Shown: piece by piece, positions 1 to 9,033 of the stretch
How positions within the stretch are numbered: position 1 is the stretch's first letter
Layout: each line of letters begins with the position of its first letter
Source: Desulfosporosinus sp. BRH_c37
GTDB taxonomy: Bacteria; Bacillota; Desulfitobacteriia; Desulfitobacteriales; Desulfitobacteriaceae
DNA length: 39,403 bases
Direction: 5' to 3'
Assembly: GCA_001516045.1 (NCBI GenBank)
Contig: LOEW01000176.1
Location: forward strand, 1 to 39,403
Program-made: the position numbers and the translations under genes
Notes under the pieces: generated by a model
What the model was told of the DNA's origin: nothing
The model's database searches: none
The model's input: the letters and a program-made list of their open reading frames with translations, nothing else

Positions 1-59
1 GCGAGAGCTCCTGCAACTGCATTCGGACTAGATTTAGCTGATACTTTTAATACGTCCAT
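1..59 (-). CDS. spoVS: Stage V sporulation protein S, N-terminal fragment
   Basis: The window edge cuts this gene, leaving only the first 20 codons, which read MDVLKVSAKSSPN and onward. That is the highly conserved start of SpoVS, a small (about 86 aa) Alba-like nucleic-acid-binding protein needed in B. subtilis for spore coat assembly and normal septation. An AGGAGG site lies 7-8 nt upstream of the ATG. It follows ymdB on the same strand, the usual order in spore-forming Firmicutes. The assignment rests on the N-terminus only. Confidence 0.88.
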   Translation of the reverse strand, partial: MDVLKVSAKSSPNAVAGAL

Positions 60-225
60 AGAAACATCCTCCTGCTTGAATTCGTTTACAAGTATTACCA
101 CAACTTTGAATATATGTATTCGAGAGCGAGCAGGCAAAATCCTCTATTAATGCAAAGAGTTTTCAGATTTCTTTCTATGCATAAGGCAATAACCAAATAC
201 GAGCCAAATTGCGCTACCAATATTC

Positions 226-246
226 GTGCATCGAGCTTCGAACTAT
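226..246. repeat. Heptamer repeat tract overlapping the ymdB stop codon
   Basis: Three 7-base units in phase (GTGCATC, GAGCTTC, GAACTAT) resemble the larger heptamer tracts upstream of ymdB. The ymdB stop codon (243-245) falls inside the third unit, so the tract has either replaced or grown into the end of the gene. Confidence 0.45.
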
Positions 247-1025
247 GCCTCTGCAAATTGTTGAATCCTTTCGATCTGCTGTGCTTTGCCGGATTTTTCA
301 TCTATGTCTATGATCACAGCATTAATCTGAATGGCACCACTAGCCACCTCAAATTTTGCCGGAAGTTGAGTCAAAAACCGATTTATAATAATTTCTTTTT
401 TTATTCCCAAGACTGAGTCCCGAGGGCCTGTCATACCGACATCAGTAATATATGCCGTCCCCTGGTTAAGCAGGCGAGCATCAGCTGTTTGAATGTGTGT
501 ATGGGTCCCCACAACGGCGCTTACCAAACCATCGAGGAACCAGCCCAAAGCGACTTTTTCTGACGTTGCCTCAGCGTGGAAATCAACAATGATAATAGGG
601 GTTTCTTGTTTGATCTGATTAATAAAACGTATAGCACCACTAAAGGGGTCATCGAGCGGCGGCAAAAAGATACGTCCTGAGAGATTTAGAATCCCAATTT
701 TGATACCCATTGTTCGTAAAAATCCATATCCTTGTCCCGGCGCTCCGACTGGATAGTTAGCGGGACGAACAAGTCTTGGCTCACGATCAATAAAATTCAT
801 AATCTCTCTTTGATCCCAAACATGATTTCCCATCGTCAAAAATTGGATTCCATTATCAAAAAGTTCCTCTGCAATCGCTTTAGTCAAGCCTTTTCCTGCA
901 GCGGCATTCTCTGCATTGGCAATAGTCACGTCAATTTTATATTCCAATTTAATTGGATTCAAAAATCGTTTAACCGCTTCCCTACCAGGTTTGCCCATAA
1001 TATCTCCAATAAAAAGAACGTGCAA
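243..1025 (-). CDS. ymdB: YmdB-family metallophosphoesterase (2',3'-cyclic nucleotide phosphodiesterase)
   Basis: A 260-aa protein matching the YmdB family (TIGR00282, usual length about 264 aa). Metal-ligand motifs are visible in order: GDIMGKPG near residue 7, NAEN near 38, GNHVWD near 67, the DFHAEATSEK block near 148 and GTHTHIQTAD near 173. In B. subtilis YmdB hydrolyses 2',3'-cyclic nucleotides and affects biofilm versus motility fate and RNA levels. Here, as there, it lies downstream of rny (RNase Y), with one extra gene between. Translation starts at TTG (HVLFIG) 8 nt after a GGGAGG site. Both its upstream region and its stop codon carry heptamer repeats. Confidence 0.93.
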   Translation of the reverse strand: MHVLFIGDIMGKPGREAVKRFLNPIKLEYKIDVTIANAENAAAGKGLTKAIAEELFDNGIQFLTMGNHVWDQREIMNFIDREPRLVRPANYPVGAPGQGYGFLRTMGIKIGILNLSGRIFLPPLDDPFSGAIRFINQIKQETPIIIVDFHAEATSEKVALGWFLDGLVSAVVGTHTHIQTADARLLNQGTAYITDVGMTGPRDSVLGIKKEIIINRFLTQLPAKFEVASGAIQINAVIIDIDEKSGKAQQIERIQQFAEA

Positions 1026-1047
1026 CGAACTTCCCTCCCTTCGAATC

Positions 1048-1096
1048 GAGGCTCGAGGTTCGAGGCACGATGTTCGAAGGTTGTACTTCGCACATC
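1048..1096. repeat. Heptamer tandem repeat tract upstream of ymdB
   Basis: Seven consecutive 7-base units in one phase: GAGGCTC, GAGGTTC, GAGGCAC, GATGTTC, GAAGGTT, GTACTTC, GCACATC, giving a loose GAGGNTC consensus. It lies just upstream of the ymdB ribosome-binding site. It is noncoding in any convincing frame. Confidence 0.6.
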
Positions 1097-1193
1097 ACAC
1101 CTAAACATTATCTATAGAATGGTATTATTCAGCATTTTGATGCAGATTATCCATTCGAGGTTTGGACCTCAAGCCTCGAGCATTGAATTACTA

Positions 1194-1235
1194 GCATCGT
1201 GCATCGTGCATCGCACTTCGCACTTCGCACTTAGC
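1194..1235. repeat. Heptamer tandem repeat tract ending inside a stop codon
   Basis: Six exact-phase heptamers: GCATCGT twice, GCATCGC, ACTTCGC twice, ACTTAGC. The stop codon of the neighbouring minus-strand gene (1231-1233) lies within the last unit. With 1048-1096 it fills most of the 205-bp spacer between that gene and ymdB. The remainder of the spacer (1097-1193) shows another GAGG/CTCGAG-rich patch and no gene. Confidence 0.6.
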
Positions 1236-1743
1236 TCCTGAATACTAATACTCGACCTTCTTCACGCAAGACGACTACATTTTTATCAATATCATCGTTA
1301 TGGATTGAATGCAACATTTGAGTTATCATCTCCTCCTGGAAAATCTGCTCATCTTCAGGCAGATACAGTTCATCATAAAACAACTGCTTTTTATACTTCC
1401 CCTTGATCAGTTCAACTATTAGACCTACTTCACGTTGAGTCATACTTTCTATATCCCTAGTTATTGTGATCACACAAACGTTTTCCTCACTTCGGCAAGC
1501 GAGATCAAAAAACCGCATGCTTGACCCTTCAAGTTGATGAAAAAACTCCAACGCAGGTTTTAGGATTTCTCGCAGTGAGGAGACCTCTTGATGTTGCTGG
1601 ATCATAAACGTGAATTTGAGAGCATGTTGCTCACGCCAATAATTAACCGACCCCACCTCACCGTATCTCAACAGAATTGAGCTTAGTAGCTCAACTCCGT
1701 CTTGAATACGTCCTGCATCTTTATATAATAAGTTACTCAACAT
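1231..1743 (-). CDS. Conserved hypothetical protein between rny and ymdB
   Basis: About 170 aa, mixed alpha/beta composition, no signal peptide or membrane segment. I do not recognise a named family with confidence; a YtxC-like sporulation protein is one possibility that I could not support with a motif. The reading frame extends upstream to an ATG at 1776 contributed by a repeat element. The internal ATG at 1743 has an AAGAGAGG site 12 nt before it, so I prefer that start (protein beginning MLSNLLYKDAG). It lies between rny and ymdB on the same strand and probably shares their transcription. Its stop codon is embedded in a heptamer tract. Confidence 0.6.
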   Translation of the reverse strand: MLSNLLYKDAGRIQDGVELLSSILLRYGEVGSVNYWREQHALKFTFMIQQHQEVSSLREILKPALEFFHQLEGSSMRFFDLACRSEENVCVITITRDIESMTQREVGLIVELIKGKYKKQLFYDELYLPEDEQIFQEEMITQMLHSIHNDDIDKNVVVLREEGRVLVFRS

Positions 1744-1774
1744 CCCAGTTATCAACCCTCTCTTATGCGTTGTC

Positions 1775-2090
1775 ATCCAATCGTGAGACTCCCACTTCTA
1801 CAAGTGGGAGTGGTCCCTCGTACTCTGCTTCGGTGACGAAAGCCTCCGGTGGAGGGTTTTGCCGAGCCGCCCTTTCCTGATAGGAATCCTTGGCGGCGAA
1901 GGAGGTAGACTCCATCCTATGGCGCGAAAGTATTCGTCTGTGGATCTGCGCCTTCGGCGTAAGTCTCCACTGACGATAGTCTCCAGTGGAGAGTATCGCC
2001 GAAGCGCACGGCCGTATACGAATACCTCGCGCGTAGGATGACTTACGTCACCGAAGTCTCGATGTTCAACTTTAGTTGAACGAGTTCACT
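1775..2090 (-). repeat. Modular hairpin element, copy 1 (about 316 bp)
   Basis: Read on the + strand it begins ATCCAATCGTGAG, then a hairpin with arms ACTCCCACTT/AAGTGGGAGT. A long middle arm is bounded by CTTCGGTGAC (about 1827) and GTCACCGAAG (about 2047). It closes with hairpin GTTCAACTTTAGTTGAAC and GAGTTCACT. The middle contains the quasi-palindrome GATAGTCTCCA-g-TGGAGAGTATC and a GGCGCGAAAGTATTCG module shared with other copies. It lies directly upstream of the unknown gene and supplies that gene's spurious far-upstream ATG. I assign minus because the order of parts is reversed relative to the copy at 11152. Confidence 0.85.
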
Positions 2091-2207
2091 AATCTTCTAA
2101 AATTATTCGACATCAGGTTGCAATCTCCTGCTCAAAGATCTCAGGATGAAGCTGGGCATATTTGGGATGGACGTACAGTCAGTTTATACTTTCTAAACTA
2201 GTAGTGC

Positions 2208-2240
2208 AAAAAACAGACGATCTGTTGGATCGCCTGTTTA
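2208..2240 (-). terminator. Rho-independent terminator of rny
   Basis: On the minus strand the arms AAACAGGCGATC and GATCGTCTGTTT (12 bp, one G-U) enclose a 5-nt loop and are followed by a T-run. It starts 16 bp after the rny stop. The stretch 2091-2207 contains no gene that I can support. Confidence 0.85.
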
Positions 2241-2255
2241 ATCATCTCATATTTA

Positions 2256-3803
2256 TCATTTTGCAAAATCAACTGCTCGAGTCTCACGGATCACAACAAC
2301 CTTAATTTGTCCTGGATATTCAAGTTCTTCTTCAATTCTCTTACTAATTTCACGCGCGACACGTGGAGCAAGCACATCATCAATCTTGTCCGGTTTAACA
2401 ATTATGCGAACCTCTCGTCCCGCTTGAATCGCAAAGCACTTTTCTACCCCTTCAAAGCTCTCGGCAATCTCTTCGAGTTTTTGTAGACGTTTAATATAAG
2501 TTTCAAGGGTTTCCCTACGTGCTCCTGGGCGAGCTGCCGAAACCGCATCTGCTGCAGCCACAAGGACAGCAACTATAGTCTTGGGTTCTACATCATTATG
2601 GTGAGCCTCAATTGCATGTATAACATCACTGGATTCCTTATACTTTCTGGCAACGTCAACCCCAATTTGAACGTGCGTCCCTTCCATATCATGATCAACA
2701 GCTTTACCAATATCATGTAACAGACCCGCTCGCTTGGCAAGCTGAATATCGACTCCTAACTCTGCAGCCATTAACCCAGCTAAATGAGATACTTCGGTAG
2801 AGTGCTTCAGGACATTTTGACCGTAACTTGTACGGAATTTAAGTCGTCCAAGCATCCGAATTAATTCAGGATGCAACCCGTGTACGCCTGTCTCAAACGT
2901 TGCCTGTTCTCCTTCTTCGCGGATCTTTTGGTCAACCTCTTTCTGAGCCTTTTCTACCATTTCTTCAATACGCGCCGGGTGAATGCGGCCATCTGCAATG
3001 AGTTTTTCCAAAGCAATGCGTGCAACTTCTCGGCGTATTGGGTCAAACCCCGATAAAATCACGGCCTCTGGGGTATCATCAATAATCAGATCAATCCCTG
3101 TCAAAGTTTCCAAAGTACGAATATTACGTCCCTCACGACCGATAATCCGCCCTTTCATTTCGTCACTGGGCAACGCCACAACGGATACAGTCGTCTCTGC
3201 CACATGATCCGCAGCGCACCGCTGTATTGCTAAGGCAATAATATTTTTAGCCCGTTTTTCGGCTTCTTCTTTGGCGCGAGTCTCAATCTCCTTAATCATA
3301 ATCGCCGACTCATAACGAACTTCTTCTTCAACTCTTTTTAGCAGTAACTGTTTAGCCTCTTCTGATGTCAGTCCAGATAAACGCTCCAGTTCAGCTTGTT
3401 CTTTGCCAACAAGCAAATTTAACTCTTCTTTTTGCTGTTCTACTTCACTTTCTTTACGATGGAGATTTTCCTCTTTGCGTTCAAGCGACTCGATTTTGCG
3501 GTCTAGACTCTCCTCTTTTTGGAGCAAGCGACGTTCAAGCCGTTGGAGTTCGTTACGTCGTTCGCGAGTCTCCTTTTCAACTTCGTTGTGAATATGCATG
3601 ACTTCTTCTTTTGCAGCTACTACAGATTCCCTCTTCTTACTTTCAGCTGCAGAATAGGCATTCTCAACAATACGTTTTGCCTCTTCTTCTGCAGACCCGA
3701 TGCTTTTTTCTGCAGTATTTTTACGAAAAAGCCAACCTCCTAAGACACCCAAAGCTAACCCAATTAAAATGGCGACCAATCCAGTAATAAGTGTTGTTAA
3801 CAT
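2256..3803 (-). CDS. rny: Ribonuclease Y
   Basis: A 515-aa membrane-anchored endoribonuclease that initiates mRNA decay in Firmicutes. Domains in order: an N-terminal membrane helix (about 3-25), a long highly charged coiled coil (about 35-190), a KH domain with [15 protein letters not shown] near 215, and an HD domain with [17 protein letters not shown] near 362 carrying the metal-binding His-Asp pair. Length and layout are normal for the family. A strong AAGGAGGTG site precedes the ATG. It sits downstream of recA-recX and upstream of ymdB, as in other Clostridia. Its 5' region contains a separate promoter and a terminator-ending leader (see 3850-4026), so expression may be controlled at the RNA level. 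Confidence 0.97.
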   Translation of the reverse strand: MLTTLITGLVAILIGLALGVLGGWLFRKNTAEKSIGSAEEEAKRIVENAYSAAESKKRESVVAAKEEVMHIHNEVEKETRERRNELQRLERRLLQKEESLDRKIESLERKEENLHRKESEVEQQKEELNLLVGKEQAELERLSGLTSEEAKQLLLKRVEEEVRYESAIMIKEIETRAKEEAEKRAKNIIALAIQRCAADHVAETTVSVVALPSDEMKGRIIGREGRNIRTLETLTGIDLIIDDTPEAVILSGFDPIRREVARIALEKLIADGRIHPARIEEMVEKAQKEVDQKIREEGEQATFETGVHGLHPELIRMLGRLKFRTSYGQNVLKHSTEVSHLAGLMAAELGVDIQLAKRAGLLHDIGKAVDHDMEGTHVQIGVDVARKYKESSDVIHAIEAHHNDVEPKTIVAVLVAAADAVSAARPGARRETLETYIKRLQKLEEIAESFEGVEKCFAIQAGREVRIIVKPDKIDDVLAPRVAREISKRIEEELEYPGQIKVVVIRETRAVDFAK

Positions 3804-3849
3804 ACGTTCACACCTCCTTGTTGTAAAAAATAATATTTTTTCAATTTAA

Positions 3850-3881
3850 AAAATAAAAAAGACTGGTTCCCCAAACCAGTT
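3850..3881 (-). terminator. Terminator between recX and rny
   Basis: Minus strand: arms ACTGGTT and AACCAGT with a 5-nt loop, then TTTTTTATTTTTT. It ends about 47 bp before the rny start codon, so it either ends recX transcription or acts as the terminator of the rny leader. Confidence 0.8.
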
Positions 3882-4026
3882 CACATTAAGCATAACCTTT
3901 AAGACGGGAGTCTTCCCCCGTTTCCCTACAACTCTCGTAAGTCATAAAAACCGTATAATTAAGCTGACTGCTACGAAATCTATAAGAAAACCTTTAAAGG
4001 TTAAATCTTAACAGAGACAGGTCTCT
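3850..4026 (-). ncRNA. Structured leader RNA (or small RNA) upstream of rny
   Basis: A predicted start near 4026 and a terminator at 3850-3881 delimit an RNA of about 175 nt. Visible structure: a 5' hairpin CAGAGAC-CT-GTCTCTG; a long-range helix in which TAACCTTTAA (3994-4003) pairs perfectly with TTAAAGGTTA (3893-3902), extended by TTAAG/CTTAA (4007-4011 with 3886-3890); and an inner ACGGG/CCCGT hairpin near 3903-3921. The enclosed loop is about 90 nt. It does not match a riboswitch class that I know. It could be a transcription-attenuating leader of rny, a free small RNA, or just the recX terminator region. Confidence 0.45.
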
Positions 4027-4032
4027 GCTAAG

Positions 4033-4061
4033 ATTCTAATATCATTTGCAAACAATGTCAA
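4033..4061 (-). promoter_or_regulatory. Sigma-A promoter reading toward rny
   Basis: TTGACA (4056-4061) and TAGAAT (4033-4038) are separated by exactly 17 bp on the minus strand, 45 bp after the recX stop. It would start the structured RNA at about 4026. Confidence 0.7.
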
Positions 4062-4105
4062 GCTTGTCCTAAACGGATGGATTTTATACACTAGAGGTCT
4101 ACTGT

Positions 4106-4633
4106 CTAATCTTCGCGATAATTAATGGTTTGAAGCTGATAAAGTACGTTTCTCACCATATCAGAGGGATAACCACGTTGAACAAGCTTCCGAGCGATTT
4201 TTTGCTGAAGCGATAAATCACGTGGCAAAGATTTCTTGGTTCCGTCTTGACAAATTCTCTGATCCCAACGCTTGCCCTCTTGTATCCACCACCGTTTTGC
4301 CAGGGTTAAACACTGCTGTAACTCATCAACACTTGAATATGTAGACCCCAACGCTTGCTCAATCACTTGGTGTTCGAACCCTCGTTTTTGCAAATCTTGC
4401 AGAACCCTTCGCCTCGAATATCGTTTAAGTCGGTTTTGCGAAACCGCAAAAGCCAGTTCTTGGTCGTTGAGGTAACCCAGTTTCTTCATTTTTTCCAGCA
4501 CTTGATTAACTTCCGTGCTTTCATAGCCCTTTTCCTTGAGACGAGTCTCTAATTCATGATGTGTCAAAGCTCGGCGTGATAAACAATCAAGTGCCACTTC
4601 CCGAGCACTTTTAAGCGGTTTAGAGCTCGTCAA
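4106..4633 (-). CDS. recX: RecX, regulator of RecA
   Basis: A 175-aa protein of the RecX/OraA family, which binds RecA filaments and modulates recombination activity. The three-helix repeats are visible, with signatures [19 protein letters not shown] near residue 13, [14 protein letters not shown] near 48, [14 protein letters not shown] near 73 and [17 protein letters not shown] near 147. It starts with TTG and overlaps the end of recA by 14 nt, so the two genes are translationally coupled and share the LexA-controlled promoter. Confidence 0.92.
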   Translation of the reverse strand: MTSSKPLKSAREVALDCLSRRALTHHELETRLKEKGYESTEVNQVLEKMKKLGYLNDQELAFAVSQNRLKRYSRRRVLQDLQKRGFEHQVIEQALGSTYSSVDELQQCLTLAKRWWIQEGKRWDQRICQDGTKKSLPRDLSLQQKIARKLVQRGYPSDMVRNVLYQLQTINYRED

Positions 4634-5657
4634 TCAAACCATCTTCCTCCGGTGAGGCTGTAACTATGTCGCTCATGCTCGCGCGGATCAATAGTTCTAA
4701 GTTGCTGGCCACATCCGGATGTAGCTTGAGATATTCTTTGACGTTCTCACGGCCCTGCCCTAACCGTTCTCCGTTATAGGAGTACCAAGCCCCGGCCTTT
4801 GTAATAATCTCCATTTCAGTGCCAATATCGACAATACTTCCTTCCCGGGAAATACCTTCTCCATACATAATGTCGAAATCCGCTAATTTAAAGGGCGGTG
4901 CAACTTTATTCTTGACTACTTTGACTCGGGTTTTGTTGCCGATTATATCTTGCCCTTGTTTTATCGCTTCCTGCCGACGTATATCCATCCTGATCGTGGC
5001 ATAGAACTTAAGAGCTCGTCCACCGGTGGTTGTCTCCGGACTACCAAACATGACGCCTATCTTTTCACGGATTTGGTTGATAAAAATTACACAGGTATTA
5101 CTCTTGCTAATAGATCCTGTCAACTTACGCAACGCCTGAGACATGAGACGGGCATGTAAGCCGACATGATTGTCTCCCATTTCCCCCTCAATCTCTGCAC
5201 GAGGAACCAAAGCTGCGACAGAGTCGACCACAACGACATCCACTGCTGCACTGCGCACAAGAGCCTCACAGATTTCTAACCCTTGTTCTCCCGTATCTGG
5301 TTGCGCGACCAGCAAATCATCGATATTTACCCCTAAGGCCTTAGCATAGACAGGATCAAGGGCATGCTCAGCATCAATAAAAGCTGCCACTCCGCCTAGC
5401 TTTTGAGCTTCTGCAATAATATGGAGCGCTACGGTTGTTTTACCCGATGACTCTGGTCCATATATTTCAATTACTCGTCCGCGTGGAACCCCTCCAACTC
5501 CTAGGGCAAGGTCTATCGCCAATGAACCTGTCGGGATAACATCGATTAACAATCCCGCAGTAGATTCCCCAAGTTTCATAATCGAACCTTTGCCAAACTG
5601 CTTCTCAATCTGAGCAAGTGCCATGTCAAGTGCTTTAAGCTTATTCGTTTCGGCCAT
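4620..5657 (-). CDS. recA: Recombinase RecA
   Basis: A 345-aa strand-exchange ATPase for homologous recombination and SOS induction. It has Walker A GPESSGKT at 67-74, a [19 protein letters not shown] block near 140, loop regions MRQALRKL-like MSQALRKL and [11 protein letters not shown], and an acidic C-terminus. The length is typical. A GGAGG site lies close before the ATG. It is first in a recA-recX operon with a consensus promoter and LexA box upstream. Confidence 0.99.
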   Translation of the reverse strand: MAETNKLKALDMALAQIEKQFGKGSIMKLGESTAGLLIDVIPTGSLAIDLALGVGGVPRGRVIEIYGPESSGKTTVALHIIAEAQKLGGVAAFIDAEHALDPVYAKALGVNIDDLLVAQPDTGEQGLEICEALVRSAAVDVVVVDSVAALVPRAEIEGEMGDNHVGLHARLMSQALRKLTGSISKSNTCVIFINQIREKIGVMFGSPETTTGGRALKFYATIRMDIRRQEAIKQGQDIIGNKTRVKVVKNKVAPPFKLADFDIMYGEGISREGSIVDIGTEMEIITKAGAWYSYNGERLGQGRENVKEYLKLHPDVASNLELLIRASMSDIVTASPEEDGLIDEL

Positions 5658-5705
5658 CCCGTTTTCCTCCTCATATTGTTTTATAACGCATTTTCGCGTC
5701 TTGGC

Positions 5706-5719
5706 AAAACGTCTGTTCG
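5706..5719 (-). promoter_or_regulatory. LexA (SOS) box of recA
   Basis: Minus strand CGAACAGACGTTTT fits the Gram-positive LexA/DinR operator CGAAC-N4-GTTC with one imperfect end base. It lies immediately downstream of the -10 element, where LexA would block transcription of recA-recX. Confidence 0.8.
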
Positions 5720-5723
5720 GTTT

Positions 5724-5753
5724 ATTATAAGTGTACCCCTAGATACTTGTCAA
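5724..5753 (-). promoter_or_regulatory. recA promoter
   Basis: TTGACA (5748-5753) and TATAAT (5724-5729), both perfect, with an 18-bp spacer on the minus strand. The LexA box follows 4 bp downstream. Upstream to 5923 the sequence is AT-rich with no gene or clear structure. Confidence 0.85.
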
Positions 5754-5923
5754 TTTGTTTATGTTTCAACAGACACCGATACTCCGTACGACTAAAGTCG
5801 ACAAGTTTTTGCGTACATAGACATTAAATAATTCCATTTACTAAGTAAAAAACATTTACTTTATTTTACCATATAATCAGATAAATGTATTCTCTTTAAT
5901 GTTTTGTAATAATTTTAATAGTT

Positions 5924-5952
5924 TAAAAAAGCTAACCGCCGGTTAGCTTTTT
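5924..5952 (-). terminator. Terminator after the DEAD-box helicase gene
   Basis: A short palindrome, AAAAAGCTAACC / GGTTAGCTTTTT, with runs of A and T on both sides. It serves the minus-strand helicase gene ending at 6012 and would work in either direction. Confidence 0.8.
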
Positions 5953-6011
5953 ACTCAAATGGACAAGATAAAGCCTCTTCAGGAGTAGCAAGTACAAAAC
6001 TACCTTCTTTA

Positions 6012-7634
6012 TTATGAATAATCAGCATTTTCACGGGCTTTAGCCGGTTCAACGCTTACCCTCCGCCCTTTAATTATAGCCTGATGCATACAACTCAAAA
6101 CCCTAGAAGCATATTCAATCGGAACCTCGGCAAATGTAAATTTATCATATATATTTATCATTCCAATAATGTTTCCCGGTATCCCACTTTCATCTGCAAT
6201 CCAACGGATGATATCCTGAGGGCGAATTTGTTGTACTCTACCGATATTCATAAAAAATCGTACCATTCCCACTGCAGCTCCAGTGTTACCAAAATGAATA
6301 TCCTCTAGTTCACTTTCTTTAATACCTTCTTCAACACTCGCTCCCTCGACTGCAAACTTTAAGGCAGCGGCAGCCACATCAGTGGAATCGTATTCCTCGA
6401 GCAACTCGCCAACAATCGCACGATAATTTCCCAAGCGGTTGCTTTGGATTATCTTAAGGAGTTGATTCTTAAGATTTTCCGCCTGACGTTCACTGATATC
6501 TGCCAGCGACGGAAGTTCTTGTCGGCGGATTCTAGTCTTAATAAGATTTTCAATCAGTCGAAGTTGCCGATATTCCTTCGGTGAAATCAGGGTTATAGCC
6601 TGCCCTTTACGCCCAACCCGCCCAGTTCGTCCAATCCTGTGCACGTAAGAAACCGGGTCCTGAGGAATATCGAAATTGATTACATGGGTTACATTATTTA
6701 TATCCAAGCCCCTAGCCGCAACATCGGTTGCTACCAATAATTCCGACTTCCCGTCTCTAAAACGTTTCATGACCCGATCGCGTTGTTGTTGGCTTAAATC
6801 TCCATGTAAAGCATCTGCAAAATATCCCCGAGCTTCCAGAGCCACTACAAGTTCATCAACTCCACGCTTTGTTCGACAAAAAATGATTCCTTGCCCGATA
6901 TCTTCCATATCGATAATTCGGCACAAAGCATCGACTTTAATACTTTCCCTAGTCTCATAAAAAACCTGCTCAATATGTGGCACGGTTAATTCATCCCTAC
7001 TAACGGATAAAGAACGAGGGTTTTTCATATAAGTCTGAGCCAATTTACGAATTCCCTGCGGCATTGTTGCTGAGAAAAGCATAACTTGCCGACCTTCAGC
7101 AGGGACTTCCTTTAAAAGACTCTCGATATCATCAATAAAGCCCATATCTAGCATTTCGTCTGCTTCATCAAGAACCACTATTTTCACATGTTGAAGACGG
7201 AGTGTACCACGGTTTAAATGGTCCAATAACCGACCCGGAGTTCCGACGACCACCTGATATCCCATGCGCAAGGCACGAATCTGACGATCAATAGGCTGGC
7301 CGCCATAAATAGGTAGCGGTTTAACATGCCTATATTTACCGATTTTGGCTATTTCCTCAGCAACCTGTATCGCCAGCTCACGTGTCGGGGTTACAATAAG
7401 GGCTTGCACCGCTTGGAATTTTGGATTGACCTTTTCTGTAATTGGAATTCCAAAAGCGGCAGTCTTTCCGGTCCCCGTCTGGGCCTGTCCAATAATGTCA
7501 AGCCCTTCAAGAGCTACTGGGATTGCTTCTTTTTGAATCGGAGAAGGCTCTTCAAACCCCATTTCTGACAGAGCCTGTAAAACTTGTTTACTTAATTGAT
7601 TATCTCCAAAGGTTAGTAAACGTTCAACCATCAC
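6012..7634 (-). CDS. DEAD-box ATP-dependent RNA helicase (CshA/DeaD type)
   Basis: A 540-aa RNA helicase with the full motif set: Q motif near 30, Walker A AQTGTGKT (51-58), PTRELA near 85, VLDEADEMLDMGF near 154, SAT near 188, and HRIGRTGRVGRKG near 333. The C-terminal part (about 462-533) looks like a DbpA-type RNA-binding domain, as in the DeaD/CsdA subgroup that acts in ribosome assembly and cold-stress RNA remodelling. The start (GTG-ATG) overlaps the end of cinA by 11 nt, indicating coupled translation. Substrate specificity cannot be told from sequence. Confidence 0.93.
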   Translation of the reverse strand: MMVERLLTFGDNQLSKQVLQALSEMGFEEPSPIQKEAIPVALEGLDIIGQAQTGTGKTAAFGIPITEKVNPKFQAVQALIVTPTRELAIQVAEEIAKIGKYRHVKPLPIYGGQPIDRQIRALRMGYQVVVGTPGRLLDHLNRGTLRLQHVKIVVLDEADEMLDMGFIDDIESLLKEVPAEGRQVMLFSATMPQGIRKLAQTYMKNPRSLSVSRDELTVPHIEQVFYETRESIKVDALCRIIDMEDIGQGIIFCRTKRGVDELVVALEARGYFADALHGDLSQQQRDRVMKRFRDGKSELLVATDVAARGLDINNVTHVINFDIPQDPVSYVHRIGRTGRVGRKGQAITLISPKEYRQLRLIENLIKTRIRRQELPSLADISERQAENLKNQLLKIIQSNRLGNYRAIVGELLEEYDSTDVAAAALKFAVEGASVEEGIKESELEDIHFGNTGAAVGMVRFFMNIGRVQQIRPQDIIRWIADESGIPGNIIGMINIYDKFTFAEVPIEYASRVLSCMHQAIIKGRRVSVEPAKARENADYS

Positions 7635-8898
7635 CTAATTGTAATCTCCTTTCATATGCCAACATATGCACTCTAACCTTATTCATTGCCGCTTGAACGG
7701 TCAATTGACGTACGGACTCCCGTTCTCCGTAAAGTTGAATCTTTTCAGCTTGAACACCCTCAGGCGTAGCTAAGCCAACATAAACAAGACCTACCGGCTT
7801 CTGATCGCTGCCTCCATCTGGCCCCGCTATACCCGTAGTTGAGATAGCCAGATCTGATCCCGCTTTTAAACGAATGCCTTCGGCCATTTCCTTGGCAACC
7901 TCTTCACTCACAGCACCATATTTCATAAGGTTTTTTTCACTTACCCCAAGTAACCCTTGTTTTAGAGAATTTGAATAACTAACGACCCCACCCAGATAGA
8001 ATCCAGAACTTCCAGGTTCTTGAGTGAGGGCGGCACCTAGTAAACCTCCTGTACACGACTCGGCCGTTGCAATAGTTAACTGCTTGTTTTTTAATAGTTG
8101 ACCCACTATGCCAATCATGGTTTCTTGATCACGTCCAAATACTTTATTACCTAACCGTTGTCGAATTCCTTCTTCTGCCCGATTTAAGACTTCTTCAGCC
8201 TTCTCGAACGTCATCTTTGAGCTTCTCGCCACTAAGCGAATGTGCATTTCAGCTCGTTTGGCAAGTAAGGCCATCGACAAGTTTGGAAGACTCATCAGAT
8301 CGCCTAGTACTTCCTCAATTGCCGATTCTCCCATACCAAACACTTTGAGGACGCGTTCGTTCATCCGTTCTGTATCCGGTTCGATCTTTTGTTGCAACGC
8401 TGGCCAAACATAATTATCGAACATAGGAGTCATTTCGAACGGAGGACCCGGCAATATTACAACGGTCTTACCGTTTTTTTCAATGATGGCACCCGGAGCT
8501 GTTCCGATCGGATTGGGTAAAATTTTTGAGGCCCTGGGAAAATAGGCTTGTTTTTCATTGCTCAAAGGCATAGGAGCTTTGCGACGACCGAAGAACTGCT
8601 TAATTTGTTCTAAACTGTAGGGGTCTAGCTCCATCTTGATATTTAGAACTTTTGCGACAAGTTCCTTCGTCAAGTCATCAGCTGTCGGACCTAACCCTCC
8701 AGTTGTAACCAGGAGATCTGTTCGCCCGATCGCCTGACGTAGAACCTGCTCTAAACGTTCGGGATCGTCCCCGACCGTCGTATGATAGTCTACTTCAATG
8801 CCCAGAGAAGACAGTTTTCCTGTCAAGAAGTGAGCACTTGTATTGAGGGTTTCGCCAAGTAATAATTCAGTACCAGTAGAGACAATTTCAGCCTTCAT
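7624..8898 (-). CDS. cinA: CinA-family competence/damage-inducible protein
   Basis: About 424 aa, the full two-domain CinA: an N-terminal MoeA/MogA-like domain (AEIVSTGTELLLGE at the start, TTGGLGPTADD near 70) and a C-terminal nicotinamide-nucleotide amidase domain (ATAESCTGGLL near 279, STTGIAGPDGGS near 354). Such proteins act on NMN or ADP-ribose in pyridine-nucleotide repair; older work links cinA to competence. I chose the ATG at 8898 because the protein then begins at the family's conserved MKAEIVSTG; an upstream GTG at 8910 lies too close to the AGGAG site. It sits upstream of recA, with the helicase gene between, a common Firmicutes arrangement. Confidence 0.93.
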   Translation of the reverse strand: MKAEIVSTGTELLLGETLNTSAHFLTGKLSSLGIEVDYHTTVGDDPERLEQVLRQAIGRTDLLVTTGGLGPTADDLTKELVAKVLNIKMELDPYSLEQIKQFFGRRKAPMPLSNEKQAYFPRASKILPNPIGTAPGAIIEKNGKTVVILPGPPFEMTPMFDNYVWPALQQKIEPDTERMNERVLKVFGMGESAIEEVLGDLMSLPNLSMALLAKRAEMHIRLVARSSKMTFEKAEEVLNRAEEGIRQRLGNKVFGRDQETMIGIVGQLLKNKQLTIATAESCTGGLLGAALTQEPGSSGFYLGGVVSYSNSLKQGLLGVSEKNLMKYGAVSEEVAKEMAEGIRLKAGSDLAISTTGIAGPDGGSDQKPVGLVYVGLATPEGVQAEKIQLYGERESVRQLTVQAAMNKVRVHMLAYERRLQLGDG

Positions 8899-9033
8899 AT
8901 AGTTTATCACTCTCCTAATTTCAACGCAAATATTAAGCTATTATACTCCAGATTAGTTATTTCTCACAAAACCCATTATTATCCTTCTTCATCAAGTAAA
9001 AAAAATGAGCCCCTATTCAGAGGTTCAAAGTGC

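Noticed and set aside
3850..4026. 6S RNA as identity of the rny-upstream RNA
   Set aside because: Length fits, but the 5' and 3' ends form separate hairpins and do not close one long duplex with a central bubble.
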